A stretch of 64,000 nt of DNA from Symsagittifera roscoffensis (lineage: Eukaryota > Xenacoelomorpha > Acoela > Convolutidae), in contig NC_087071.1 in assembly GCF_963678635.1 (NCBI RefSeq), forward strand, positions 46,852,889-46,916,888, in the 5' to 3' direction. Position numbers and translations under genes: made by a program. Shown here in pieces: positions 1 to 10,997 of this stretch; positions within the stretch are counted from its first letter, which is position 1, and each line of letters begins with the position of its first letter. The notes below the pieces were generated by a model. It saw nothing but the letters and a program-made list of their open reading frames with translations. It made no database searches and was not told where the DNA came from.

Positions 1-55
1 TCTTGATAGCGTTTAAGTTTTGCTTGATGTATAGAATCGTTGAAGACACGGAAAT

Positions 56-511
56 TTACAATTTTTCTGTCTGAGTGATTGTTTTTGTTAGGTTTAATCT
101 GTGTAATTTGGTTTTACAATCATCGGGGTTGAGATGTAAAAGTCTTTCTATAATGCTTTGGTAAAATGACTCGTGATGAAGTCTGTTTTTATTTCCGTTA
201 GAAACTTGTGAGCAATCTACTTTCTTTTCGGAAAATGTTGCTGTAAATTTGTACCCTGTGACTGTCGTTGCTCGGGCTTTTGAATATAATGTTGCTATTA
301 CGTTTGTAGTTTTTATAGCTTGTGGTTCTGTTTCGCATGGTGTTACTTGATTTATTGCATATTTGTGTAATGTGTTTTGTTCGTTTTCTTCACAATCATA
401 GTGTGTTACTAATAAATCTTGAGGTCCTGTGCGAGGAGATGGATTTGTGTTTTGATCGGAAAATATAAGAAAAAAGATAAGTTGAAATGTTAATATCTTT
501 AAAATATTCAT
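56..511 (-). pseudogene. Envelope-type glycoprotein, N-terminal part (left copy)
   Basis: This 151-codon frame starts at 511 with a hydrophobic stretch of about 18 residues that looks like a signal peptide. A cysteine-bearing ectodomain follows: a YDC motif near residue 37, a VxPC motif near 58, and an SNG/ESFY segment near residues 103-118. Spacing and motifs recall the N-terminus of the chuvirus-like glycoproteins found in arthropod genomes, often attached to LTR retroelements; this is recalled family knowledge, not a database hit. The same frame recurs at 9256-9711 with one residue changed. It ends at a stop at 56, while related coding continues in other frames in the second copy, so it is a broken gene running off the window. 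It lies just downstream of an LTR and PBS on the same strand. The glycoprotein class is moderately certain; the exact family is not. Confidence 0.55.
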
Positions 512-518
512 GTGTATG

Positions 519-1209
519 ATAGTCCAGAATATGGGTTATAAAATGTTATATATCCGATTGTGTTTTTTGTATATGTATCGTATTTATATATTACTTCCGT
601 TGTTATAAATGGTGGTGGTAATGTTTGAGCTATTATATTTGGGGGGCTTAATGGATAGGGTTGTTGTACCATATTGTTAAGTTTAACTGTTATTTCGAAC
701 TTTAGTTGAATACTGTTTTGATGTAATATCTGAACGTTGTGTTCTCGGATATCTTCGTGGATATCTTGTCTATATTGTAATCGATTTAGTGCCCAACTGT
801 GTAGTCGGTGGCTTTCGTTAAGTTGTCCGAATAACGGAGGAGGGGCTACAATTGTGTTCCAATCTAATCTTAGGGGTATATTTGTAGATTGTTCACTGTA
901 TCGAGCGTCAATATCTTGTGAAATGTTTAATGGAGAAAATGATAGTGAAATTTGACTTTTTGATGGTGTCGATGGGAGTGATAATGTTTCTGGTAAGGAT
1001 CATAATGTTGTATCTGATGAATGATTTATTGGGTCATTTACTAAGTTTGGTTCTCCTTGTGGGTAGGATTGTGTTGTGCAATAGGGTAGTCGTTCGTTTG
1101 GATTAGGTGGGTTAAAAGGATTTTCACGTATTTGTGCTGATGTTGGTGTTGATCCTAATTTTTCTGATGGAATTTTAGGCTTACTTAGTATTAGCCTCAC
1201 TGGTCGCAC
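519..1209 (-). pseudogene. Proline-rich reading frame between LTR and glycoprotein (left copy)
   Basis: Reading away from the LTR, a largely open frame of roughly 225 codons runs from just inside the primer-binding site to just before the glycoprotein start. It is rich in Pro, Ser and Asn and has a denser middle part with Trp and several Arg/His. A TGA interrupts it near 1011. No ATG is obvious near its beginning. Its position (LTR, PBS, this frame, glycoprotein) is where gag would sit, but I see no zinc knuckle or capsid motif, and no protease or polymerase follows. It may be a degenerate gag or a leader protein of an element that has lost pol. Function unknown. Confidence 0.35.
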
Positions 1210-1211
1210 CA
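1194..1211 (-). promoter_or_regulatory. Primer-binding-site-like sequence (left copy)
   Basis: On the minus strand this reads TGGTGCGACCAGTGAGGC and begins two bases after the LTR terminus. It has the TGG start and 18-nt length expected for pairing with the CCA-ending 3' end of a tRNA. The sequence is unchanged in the copy at 10384-10401. I did not identify the tRNA. Confidence 0.55.
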
Positions 1212-1213
1212 GA

Positions 1214-1625
1214 TGAGTTAAGATATGATGGGTCTATAACTTATAGAGTAATTTCGGATAGGGTACACCGTCTGCTCGTCACGCTATCTTATTTTCGGCC
1301 GGATAGATTCGTGCAACTTCTTAGTCTAATACCGATCCTAATCTTACACTTATACCTGTTAGTCTCAGGGTGTTTAACTAGTCTCTGCTAGGCTCAATAG
1401 ATCTAGAGTATACTGGTATTATTGCGACTGCTGAAGTACTCGGGAGAGGCCACTAATTTCTAAGTTAAATTCAAATCTCTCTGGTGCTGAAATTACAAGT
1501 AATTTCAGCACTTACAAATAAGTGGGTTGTTAGTTGGATGGAATGTGATTGGTTAATATTAAATATTTTACAGTGGTAAAATATCTAATTTATAAATAAT
1601 AAAATGTAGTTTAGATCAGGTTCCA
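1214..1625 (-). mobile_element. LTR, left copy (5' LTR of a minus-strand element)
   Basis: About 412 bp bounded by TG (plus-strand TGAGTTA) and CA (GGTTCCA). It matches 10404-10814 closely and 60886-61285 more distantly, and all three copies lose similarity at or near the same two termini. The PBS-like site directly inside its left border shows that it is a 5' LTR read on the minus strand. It contains an internal hairpin near 1480-1510 (GTGCTGAAATTAC / GTAATTTCAGCAC). Confidence 0.6.
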
Positions 1626-1689
1626 AATTTTTTAATTTTGTCGGTCACGGAAATGTTAATTCCGCCACCAAAATTTCATAGTCTGGACA

Positions 1690-2310
1690 GGATTTTAAGC
1701 CGCCGACAAACTCTGGACATACCGTATCTTGGTCGGGACGGACGAAAAATTAGTCGCGGCATGGTCAAAAAAATTAGTCACGGCGATCAAAAAAAATAGT
1801 CGCGGCGGCCAACAATTTAGTCGCGGCGGTCAAGAAGTTAGTTGCGGCAGTCGAACGAAAAACTATTCGCGACAGTCGAAAAAAAAGTCGAGGTGTTCAA
1901 AAAACTAGTCGCGGCATGGTCGAAAAAATTAGTCACGACGGTCAAAAAAATAGTCGCGGCGGCCAACAATTTAGTCGCGGCGGTCAACAAATTATTCGCG
2001 GCAGTCGAACGAAAAATTAGTCGCGACAGTCGAACAAATAGTCGAAGTGTTCAAAAAGTAGTCGCCGCATGGTTCGAAAAATTAGACCACCGCGACTAAT
2101 TTTTCGACCATGCCGCGATTAATTCTTTTTACCACATCGACTATTTTTTCGACTGTCGCGAATAATTTTTCGACCGCCGCGGCTAACTTTCCTTCGGTCG
2201 CGACGGTCGTGGACACATTGTCTTTGTCTGCGAAGTCTGGAAATATCAGTTTTTGGTCGCGGTAGTCTGGAAATACCAAAATTTGGTCGCGACTGTCTGA
2301 TCATGAAACC
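1690..2310. repeat. GC-rich fold-back minisatellite (left copy)
   Basis: Degenerate repeats of roughly 20-40 bp built on tagtcgcggcRgtcRaa run in one orientation to about 2095. They are followed directly by the complementary orientation (ctaatttttcgaccatgccgcg and similar) to about 2200, then by tctggaaatacc-type repeats. The transcript of either strand could fold into a long imperfect hairpin. CpG-rich TCGCGGC words contrast with the AT-rich surroundings. The small open frames here are by-products of the repeat. Confidence 0.65.
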
Positions 2311-2576
2311 ACAATCTCGACCCGGGTACTTATCTCCTCTCTTTGCAACTGTTGTGCTATTGCGTTTCTGCATATTTTTGTCAGTAATAAAAATTACAGT
2401 AATTAAGGTCTCAAAAAGTATTGAAATGTTTTAGATCGACTGAATACCCCCAATAAATGTAGGTACGGGCAAGCCCGTTATCATCGCTAATGCTAATCGT
2501 TAATGCTAATTATCAATGCCAGTCATTCAAGTTTTCAAAGAAGGTCATTCCAAAAGAAACGGTTAAAATTTAACTT

Positions 2577-2830
2577 TTTTTTGGTCCCTGCAGTTTGGCT
2601 TGAGTCATCAACCACTTCAGTAAATTTAGAGTACTGTACTTTTCTATATCATAGATGATAATGACCCACTTTTCCTCCAAAATTAGGAATTCCTTTTCAC
2701 TAATTGCAATCACTTTATCTTCATCAGCGTTATAGCTAACTTCCTTGTCAATTGTTGAAATCTTGAATTTACTTTGTTGACTTCTAGTTTCTTCAATCAT
2801 CATGACAAAGCGCAAAATTTCTGACAATTT
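2577..2830 (-). pseudogene. Relic exon of an unidentified gene (left copy)
   Basis: An open minus-strand segment of about 84 codons is preceded by a good acceptor (pyrimidine-rich cttcgtcttttgcag). In the other copies the 3' edge shows GTAAGT or GTAAAT directly after CCAAAA; here that donor has become a run of A. The peptide is charged, with an acidic middle (ADEDKV) and a hydrophobic WVIIIYDI stretch. The copy at 13068-13340 differs mainly by amino-acid-changing substitutions, which argues against present function. I do not recognise the protein. Confidence 0.4.
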
Positions 2831-3285
2831 CTGCAAAAGACGAAGCAATTAACTAGTTAGTTTCTAATAACAGCTACAGCAAACCTTAAATTGGTGGATT
2901 AATTCAACTTCGAACGAATGACTTTCCTTGACTATTAGCTATAGCTAAAATTAATTGCACGAACCCAGATCATTTTCATACACTCGATGCTTTTCTTATT
3001 AAAACGAGTTGATTTTTTAAAAATTACAATAGTAGTGTTTTTGAATAGTTTTTTGGTCGGTTTCTCGCTTCCCGGGTGTTGTGATTTGTTTTAGTATCTT
3101 AGATGACCTTCGGTATTTAATTAAAACCTGTTAACAAATTTAGTTGCGACCATGGGTCGATATTATCGGAAGTCAGTTGTTCATTTTTACGTTCTTAATT
3201 CAATTACTTCCTTTTAATGGTTCTAGTTTTTTTAAGTTTATGTACATTAATTGTACATATAGAGACATAGAATTAGAACAGTTTA

Positions 3286-3766
3286 TTATGGCGCAGTCTT
3301 ATGATTCGAACGTGAGTGGAATTTCCCCTTTTGGCCTAATCATACACTAGAGCCACCGCATGCCTGGACCCAATGGAGCGACCAATTCCAATTGGCAATC
3401 ATTGCGAAAGAAAATCTGGATTTAGAGAGTCTGCATGGACCAGAGATACCAGAGACGCAAATTCCAATCTTGGAACAAGCAACAGGCAGCGAGTCCGACG
3501 CGGAAAAAGCCAACAGAGAGAGCAGGAACAAAAACGCGATGAAACAGTATGAATCCGCCGAAGAGAAGCGGATCAACGAAGAAAAGAGGTAATTTAACGG
3601 AATGAGACGAACGGAGGCGGACAAGAAACTGCGATCAATTTTGTTCCTAGCCTTAGGGAGCAAAGGAAAAAGAGTTTTTACACAAAAGAACGCGAGAGTC
3701 AAGATTCTAGCAATATCGTTCTCCGAGTTCTGGACTCTACTAGACGCAGCATTTAACGGATTGATG
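3286..3766 (+). pseudogene. Ty3/gypsy-type Gag N-terminal fragment (left copy)
   Basis: The start is MAQS at 3289. In two frames the translation carries the usual animal gypsy Gag opening: Pro-rich start, a W-x2-W segment followed by FQLAIIAKENLDLE, a charged stretch, then R-x-EADKKLRSILFLALGSKG-like and a FSEFWTLLDAAF helix. A frameshift lies near 3340, and a TAA at about 3589-3591 replaces the AAA of the second copy. Similarity to that copy stops at about 3766. No capsid remainder, protease or RT follows, so this is a truncated relic in the orientation opposite to the LTR-glycoprotein module. Confidence 0.6.
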
Positions 3767-5273
3767 GATTGATGGACAGGAAGTTATCTTCTTGTCGTTC
3801 GACAACGAATGCGATCCCCAATGAAATCGTTTAGATTCCATAATCCAAAATGCTTTGCTATGTGAGTTTTGTTTGCATTTGTGGAGAACTGTTTTGTGAT
3901 CAGCCTCATCTGGGAATGGCGTGAAATTCGTGTTTGGAAGGGATGCCTAGTTACACGGATCTGTACGTATACTTGAACATCGAGGTGGTCATTGGTCTGG
4001 TTCAATGAAGTCCTTCGCTGCGAAGTCAAGTCTAAATCCTTTAAGTTGTGATTGTGTGCGGCATGTCGGTTGTGGTTGATAGCCATTCTTTTTGTTCGAG
4101 TTGTGATGGGATCGTCTAGTCTTTGGATGTTCGTCCTTGTTGCTGTGTGTGATCTATGTACTGCATATTATGATTTACATTTTATAGATTTTAGTTAATT
4201 GTTTTTTAGTTATGATATTGGTTAGTTATTTTCTTAAAAGCGTTTTATTTTAGTTCAGTTATTTTGAAGAGTTACTCACCCTTGAGTACCTCTTATAAAA
4301 AATAGAAGTGTGGTCACAAAGCGTGGGTGTAGCGCGGTGGGTTAGGCCGGCTATACGCATGCTCAGGACGTCCTCTCTGGTGGGTTAGGCCAGGAGTGGG
4401 AGTATGATTTTGTGCTGTTTCTTTGAGGGGTCCTGTTTTGTGTTAACATTATATGGTGGTTTGTTCTGGGCTTTCTTATATTACTTATGGTTGTGTCCTT
4501 TTTTCAAAAATCAATTGGTTTTTGGTTTGGGTTTGTCTTCCGAATTTTTTGTGTTTTATTATTTCTTTCGTTGACTTTATAATAGTCCAGTTAAATAAGA
4601 ATAAATTATCCAGTTTTAAACTGGGTTAATCCGGTTTGGGTTCGGTTGGTTTTCTTTTCTTACTCATGCTGTTATTTTATGATTTGTGGTGTTTAGTGAT
4701 TTGCATTGGTTTGTTTGGTGTAGTGTATAACTCCCTTCCAACCGTCCAACCGGGTTAAAGAAAAGTTGAAAACTTGTTATCGTTAGTTGGAGTTGTTGTT
4801 ATTGAAAGCTTGAAACAAAAAATCATTATTTTAATTATTTCTTCGTGGGCGAGCTGTGCGAGTATGGATAGAATTTTTGTGCGAATGAATAAAAAGGTTA
4901 GTACTGCTTTCTCAATTTATAAAGTTATTGCTTGAATTTGAATTTTACTACATTCGGGGAAATCCGAAATTATAAACCTTCATTGTATTTAATTTTACTG
5001 CTTTTTGGGGGAAGAACTTATAAATCAATTTACTACATTTGATTTGAATTTAACGACATCAAATAATGCAAAAAATTTTAGTTTATCAAAATAGTTTTAG
5101 CAAATGTTTTTTATAAGAATTGTATTCTAATTTAACAAGTTTATGTTTTTATTTTCTTTTCCCGTTTTTGCAGATGATGTGTGATGAGAAGACTAGAAAA
5201 AGAAGTGTAACATTATAGAAAATGGTTAGTAGATTTTATATTTATTAGTTAAGGTATATCAATTATACTTACC
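3767..5273. other. No recognisable gene
   Basis: AT-rich DNA present once in the window. The only structured patch is 4318-4400, with two GGTGGGTTAGGCC words about 45 bp apart and a tRNA box-A-like stretch (TAGCGCGGTGGGTTAGG). No matching box B was seen, so a SINE head is only a guess. The minus-strand open frame at 3784-4086 has no recognisable features. Confidence 0.4.
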
Positions 5274-7090
5274 TTAGTCTTCGGGGAAAAAGTCATGTGG
5301 GAAGAGTTCTGGGATTAATTCCGATGTTGTTAATAATTTAGCTAGTCTGCGGATGATGTTTTTAGTTTGTAGCAGTGGCCAAAGCGAATCAAGTGCTTTG
5401 ATGATATTTAGTTCTTCGGTGCCTACTGCGAATTCATGAGGTGTGTTTTGTATTAGATTGTAAATTTTATGATTATATTTAGCATTATTGATAAATTCTA
5501 AAAGGGGAATTTCAATTGGTTGTAGGAATTCATGCGGGTTGAGGAAGGGTCTGGATTTTTCGTCCTGAAAGGTCTTTGTGATGGGGCAAAACATATACAT
5601 TCGGTGAACGGGATCGTAGTTACGGATGATGCCGTGGAGGTTAGTATTTTTGATACAATAAGTAAAATTAAGAAAAATTGTTGATGTGTACTTTGAGTTA
5701 ACAAATTGAAAACGATGGTGAGGTTGTCTTGAGGGTGTGTGTAAATCAAAGTGGTTTTGTATGAAACGATAGTATGTGTAAGTGTGTGTCTGTTTAGTGC
5801 GTAACATAATATCGTGGGAGCAGTGCAAATCACGTTCCTGTGGTGAACGAAAGTGGAAGGTTAGTGTAAATATTTGAAATTTGTCTTGAATACTTTGGTA
5901 TGCCTGCGTGTCAATGAGGGCTTCGGAGATTATGTGGTCATGTTTTTCATCAAAAATGTTAAGTGTGAATAGGTATGATGTTTTGATGAAAAATTTTTCG
6001 GTTAGTTGCGGGCTAGCAAAGCGGTCGTCGTCTTAAAATTGGTCTTGGTTAGGGCGTATGATGTTGTGATCGCAACATTCGATGGTGAAATCGTTAGCTC
6101 GGGGTGCGGTGAAGGATTTGAGTAATTTTTTAAATCCAACGTATGTGAATTGTCTTGGTGTTAGGGCTGTTGTTAGTCTATATAACATGTTTTTGCATTT
6201 TTCGTTATCGATTTGTGTATCATAAAGTGGTACAAAAAGAGGGTTAGTATAGTGGTAGTATGATGTCCAATGTAGTGTTGGCATTAAAGCGTGCTCATCA
6301 ACAACATTTCTAGTGTCATTATTATTGTTGGGGGTATTTAAAGTGTATTGAGGAAATGATGGTAAGTTTGTTTGGAGAAAGGTTTTGGTATTTTTATGCT
6401 GTGGATGGTTAATATCTTCTTTAGCTGTTCCAGGTTTGGTTGTGAATGGGTGATTTGGGAATTTGCGTTTAAAAGTGCGGTAAGCTCGGTTAGTGCTAGT
6501 GGATGTTTCAGCGGATGTGGATGATTGAGCTAATGATGGGGTATAGTCCGATAGCGGTGTAGGTGTTGGTGGGCCGGATGATGTGGTTATGGATGATAGG
6601 TGATGGATGGTAAGAGTACGGGGGTAGGCAATTTGTTGTTGTAGGGTAATATAGTTATCTAATTCTGAGGAGGTTTGTGGAGTATCTGGGGAGTTATTGT
6701 TCGATCTTTCAGAAAGGGATGGAGTATATCTTGGGGTGACTTGGGATAACAAGAGGGAGTGGAAAGGGATGGTAGTGGTTGACTGGTATGGATGGGTTGA
6801 AAAGGGGGTTGTGAAAAAGTTGAAGGGTTGGTTTGGGTATAGGTAGAAGGAGATGGTTCAGATTTTGCAAATTCATCGGGAGTTTCGAGGTCTGAGTTAT
6901 AGTTATTAAATTGTAAGATAGTATGAAAAACTGAAATATCTGAGTTAGTGTCTGAACTCGTGCTTGATGGTATATTAATATTTGGGAAGTCAGGTGGGGG
7001 GAAAGCGAAAAGTGAGATAATTGGGATTGGGTTTTGGAGGTTGGCAGGGTGGGAATTTGAGCGATGGAGGGCTCCAACTTGTCGGCTCAT
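5274..7090 (-). pseudogene. Unidentified protein overlapping the glycoprotein 3' end
   Basis: Open segments 6659-7090, 6033-6752 and 5274-5828 follow one another on the minus strand and look like one protein of about 590 residues broken by at least two frameshifts or stops. The first half is disordered and rich in Pro, Ser and Thr; the second half is denser, with aromatic and charged residues and a leucine-rich end. The start (ATG at 7090) lies inside the glycoprotein tail frame, a compact virus- or retroelement-like overlap. No zinc knuckle, protease or polymerase motif was seen. Chuviruses encode a nucleoprotein after the glycoprotein, so a nucleoprotein relative is one hypothesis; an accessory retroelement protein is another. 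The sequence does not decide. Confidence 0.45.
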
Positions 7091-9711
7091 TGTGGACTAA
7101 AAAAATGATATGTTGAGATTGAAAAGTGGCGGTGTGGGGTTGTTCTATAATGTTTTCGTATGTATTATCGTTTTGTGAAAGATTTGTCGTTATAAGCTGA
7201 ATAGGGCTTTGTGCTGAACTTGGTCGAAAATTTGGGTTAATTGTGGTTGCTAAATTTCGAAAATTTATGGGAACTAAAGATAAGGGATGAATTTGTGGTA
7301 GGGTTGGTATTTGTGGTGCTGTAGGTGCTGTGTCTACATTTTTGTGTTCTTCGTCGTATGTATTTGGTCTTGCGGCTAATTTTGTGTTGTATTCTTTTAT
7401 TTGTGCGTCTAAAACTATTTTATTTATTGATGATGAAAATATTGCAAAAAATCCTGCAAATAAAATACGTGCTACGCTTGCTTGGCGGTTTACTTGTGTG
7501 TGTATAGCACATGTGTGCTAGATTCCTTTTAATAGTGAGAAAAAATCCTATAAAGTTAAACATAGCGTATAAAGTGGCCAATCTTTCTAAGATGTAATAG
7601 AGCCATCCAAGAAAGGCGATAATTTCGTTTTTTAGTCTTATAAAAACTAAAAATGTTTATGGGTGAAATATCTTGTGGTTTAAATTTTTCATCGTTTAAA
7701 TATATGTAATCTTTAATATCCCTAAAATATCCGCTGTATTCTTGTGTATAAATGTCTGCAAATTCTGCGGTTCAAGCAAGTTTTCCTAAATTTTGGTTGA
7801 TTGATTGTCGTTGTATTGTATCCATTTGTTTGAGTTATTCTTGAAATTGCTGTGTTCTAATGTGATGTTTCAAATCGGATTTAGAGTATATTCCAATTGA
7901 TTGTAAATCAATGTTTGGGTTGCGAGCGATAGCTCGGATGCTTTCTGGCAAAAACTTTTTTAGTGGTTGCATTAATGTAGGATATGGTGTGAGTAGATAG
8001 TTTTTATCTTCGTCAGGGTTCAATTTTACGACATTGAGGCTGTTTTTTGATCCACATGGGACTGCGGTATCCGAAAAATTTGTTCGTCTTGAGAGTGTAT
8101 CAACAAAATGTACTTTATTTTTGTAGAATATGGGGATTCTTTTATAACAACGTCTATCTTCGAAAACATATAAGGGTGATACTTTTTAGTGCAAGTATAA
8201 AACCATAATATGTTTCCTTCATAATCAAGAAAATTTGATCTATTTCTTGATAATAAATATCCTGCGTAGGGTATTTTCATTACTGCTAGTGCTAGTGATT
8301 GTAAAATTTTTATTCTTTCTAATTCGCATAGTTGATGAGTTGATGAAGTGTTTCTAATTCGGAGAGTGACATTTCTTTAAAAATTCTACTAATCGTGTAG
8401 TCTTATTTCATGTCTAAATGAATGTCATAGTGTATGTTTCCAAAGTAGGTAGTATTCATAAGAGATAACTCTTGTAGTCGTGTACTTTTATTGTCAATTG
8501 GTGTTAGTTTTCCACCGGGTTGACCATTATATTTACGGAAATTAACTGGGTTGTAGGGTTTGCCTTCATTTAAATAATGGGCTCTTGCGTGCGGGTTAAT
8601 TTTGATTTTCCCAGTGGTCATGTCGAAACTTTGTTTGTATTTGACAAGTATTTCTGAGTATTGTGTTTTGTAGAGTGGGTTTGCATTTTTACATGCAAAT
8701 TCTGTTTCTTGAGAGATTTCAAAAACGTGTTAGCTTAATTTCTATATCGGGTGAATTTTTGAAATCATTGCTTAGTTTTTCAAGTGGGTGCACGTGTTCA
8801 ATTGGAATTGATTCGATGAAATATTTTTCATGAAATTTTATCATTCGTGCGTGTATTTTTGCTACTTGGAATGTTGTGCATGTATCTTTGGGAAATCAAA
8901 CGATTTTTGCTTGGGTTCTCGTTGTAGGATCACAAAATCCTCAATCATTTTTACAAGGTAATCGAATTCCTTGATAGATCATTGTGTTATCTGATAGATC
9001 TCGTGTGAGTTGTTTTTTTTTTAAGTTGTATTTTCCAATCAAAAAACATTATTTCTTGGTATCCTTTATTTTTTGTGTCTGCTTTGCAGTTTGAAGGGTT
9101 ATTTATTCCAATGTGTGGTACCCAATGTTCATCGTTCCTGTCATAAGTTAATCGTCCGTGTGCGCCATTGTATGGGTATTTTTCGTCTAACTTTACATGA
9201 TCTTGATAGCGTTTAAGTTCTGCTTGATGTATAGAATCGTTGAAGACACGGAAATTTACAATTTTTCTGTCTGAGTGTTTGTTTTTGTTAGGTTTAATCT
9301 GTGTAATTTGGTTTTACAATCATCGGGGTTGAGATGTAAAAGTCTTTCTATAATGCTTTGGTAAAATGACTCGTGATGAAGTCTGTTTTTATTTCCGTTA
9401 GAAACTTGTGAGCAATCTACTTTCTTTTCGGAAAATGTTGCTGTAAATTTGTACCCTGTGACTGTCGTTGCTCGGGCTTTTGAATATAATGTTGCTATTA
9501 CGTTTGTAGTTTTTATAGCTTGTGGTTCTGTTTCGCATGGTGTTACTTGATTTATTGCATATTTGTGTAATGTGTTTTGTTCGTTTTCTTCACAATCATA
9601 GTGTGTTACTAATAAATCTTGAGGTCCTGTGCGAGGAGATGGATTTGTGTTTTGATCGGAAAATATAAGAAAAAAGATAAGTTGAAATGTTAATATCTTT
9701 AAAATATTCAT
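7025..9711 (-). pseudogene. Chuvirus-like envelope glycoprotein of an LTR element, broken
   Basis: The gene reads from 9711 leftwards. Order of signals: signal-peptide-like start and YDC/VxPC ectodomain (9256-9711), a middle segment (8403-8621), a segment at 8026-8280, then in another frame near 8140 a CYxRIP motif followed by a FVD...R pattern, a segment at 7835-8023, a hydrophobic membrane-like stretch near 7420-7470, and a Pro/Thr-rich tail to about 7025. The CYxRIP plus FVD pattern and the YDC start are what I know from the chuvirus-type glycoproteins frequent in arthropod genomes. At least four frame breaks make it non-functional. Such proteins mediate cell entry in viruses; in retroelements they act as an Env. 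The class is supported by motif order only. Confidence 0.6.
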
Positions 9712-9719
9712 GTGTATGA

Positions 9720-10383
9720 TAGTCCAGAATATGGGTTATAAAATGTTATATATCCGATTGTGTTTTTTGTATATGTATCGTATTTATATATTACTTCCGT
9801 TGTTATAAATGGTGGTGGTAATGTTTGAGCTATTATATTTGGGGGGCTTAATGGATAGGGTTGTTGTACCATATTGTTAAGTTTAACTGTTATTTCGAAC
9901 TTTAGTTGAAGACTGTTTTGATGTAATATCTGAACGTTGTGTTCTCGGATATCTTCGTGGATATCTTGTCTATATTGTAATCGATTTAGTGCCCAACTGT
10001 GTAGTCGGTGGCTTTCGTTATGTTGTCCGAATAACGGAGGAGGGGCTACAATTGTGTTCCAATCTAATCTTAGGGGTATATTTGTAGATTGTTCACTGTA
10101 TCGAGCGTCAATATCTTGTGAAATGTTTAATGGAGAAAATGATAGTGAAATTTGACTTTTTGATGGTGTCGATGGGAGTGATAATGTTTCTGGTAAGGAT
10201 CATAATTTTGTATCTGATGAATTATTTATTGGGTCATTTAGTAAACATGGTTCTCCTTGTAGGTAGGGTTGTGTTGTGCAATAGGGTAGTCGTTCGTTTG
10301 GATTAGGTGGGTTAAAAGGATTTGTGCTGATGTTGGTGTTGATCCTAAATTTTCTGATGGAATATTAGACGTACTTAGTATTA
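9720..10383 (-). pseudogene. Proline-rich reading frame between LTR and glycoprotein (right copy)
   Basis: Second copy of the frame at 519-1209. An 8-bp deletion relative to the left copy near 10320 shifts the frame, and the same TGA is present as in the left copy. Sharing of the TGA means it predates the duplication. As in the left copy, no capsid or zinc-knuckle motif is seen. Confidence 0.35.
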
Positions 10384-10401
10384 GCCTCACTGGTCGCACC
10401 A
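10384..10401 (-). promoter_or_regulatory. Primer-binding-site-like sequence (right copy)
   Basis: Minus-strand TGGTGCGACCAGTGAGGC, two bases from the LTR end. It is unchanged from 1194-1211 although bases on both sides differ between the copies. Confidence 0.55.
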
Positions 10402-10403
10402 GG

Positions 10404-10814
10404 TGAGTTAAGATATTATGGGTCTATAACTCATAGAGTAATTTCGGATAGGGTACACCGTCTGCTCGTCACGCTATCTTGTTTTCAGCCGGATAGATTC
10501 GTGCAACTTCTTAGTCTGATACCGATCCTAATCTTACTCTTATAACTACTAGTCTCAGGGTGTTTAACTAGTCTCTGCTCGGCTCAATAGATCTAGAGTA
10601 TATTGGTATTATTGCGGCTGCTGAAGTACTCGGGAGAGGCAACTAATTTCTAAGTTAAATTCAAATCTCTCTGGTGCTGAAATTACAAGTAATTTCAGCA
10701 CTTACAAATAAGTGGGTTTTAGTTGGATGGATTGTGATTGGTTGATATTAAATATTTTAGGGTGGTAAAAACTCTAATTTATAAATAATAAAATGTAGTT
10801 TAGATCAGGTTCCA
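10404..10814 (-). mobile_element. LTR, right copy (5' LTR of a minus-strand element)
   Basis: 411-bp TG...CA segment nearly identical to 1214-1625. The sequence to its right (fold-back minisatellite) also matches the left copy, so the pair arose by duplication of a larger segment, not by two independent insertions. No second LTR for the glycoprotein gene was found between 3.8 and 5.3 kb. Confidence 0.6.
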
Positions 10815-10997
10815 AATTTTTTAACTTTGTCGGTCACGGAAATGTTAATTCTGCCACCAAAATTTCATAGTCTGGACAGGATTTTAAGCCGCCGACAAAC
10901 TCTGGAAAAACCGCGGCATGGTCGAAAAAATTAGTCACGACATGGTTGAAAAAATTAGTCACGACGGTCAAAAAAATAGTCGCGGCGGCCAACAATT

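Noticed and set aside
1842-2373. Open frames in the TCGCGGC minisatellite
   Set aside because: Lys/Val/Ala-rich translation of a degenerate DNA repeat, open on both strands.
4318-4400. tRNA-like box A, possible SINE head or tRNA gene
   Set aside because: No box B and no cloverleaf could be drawn.
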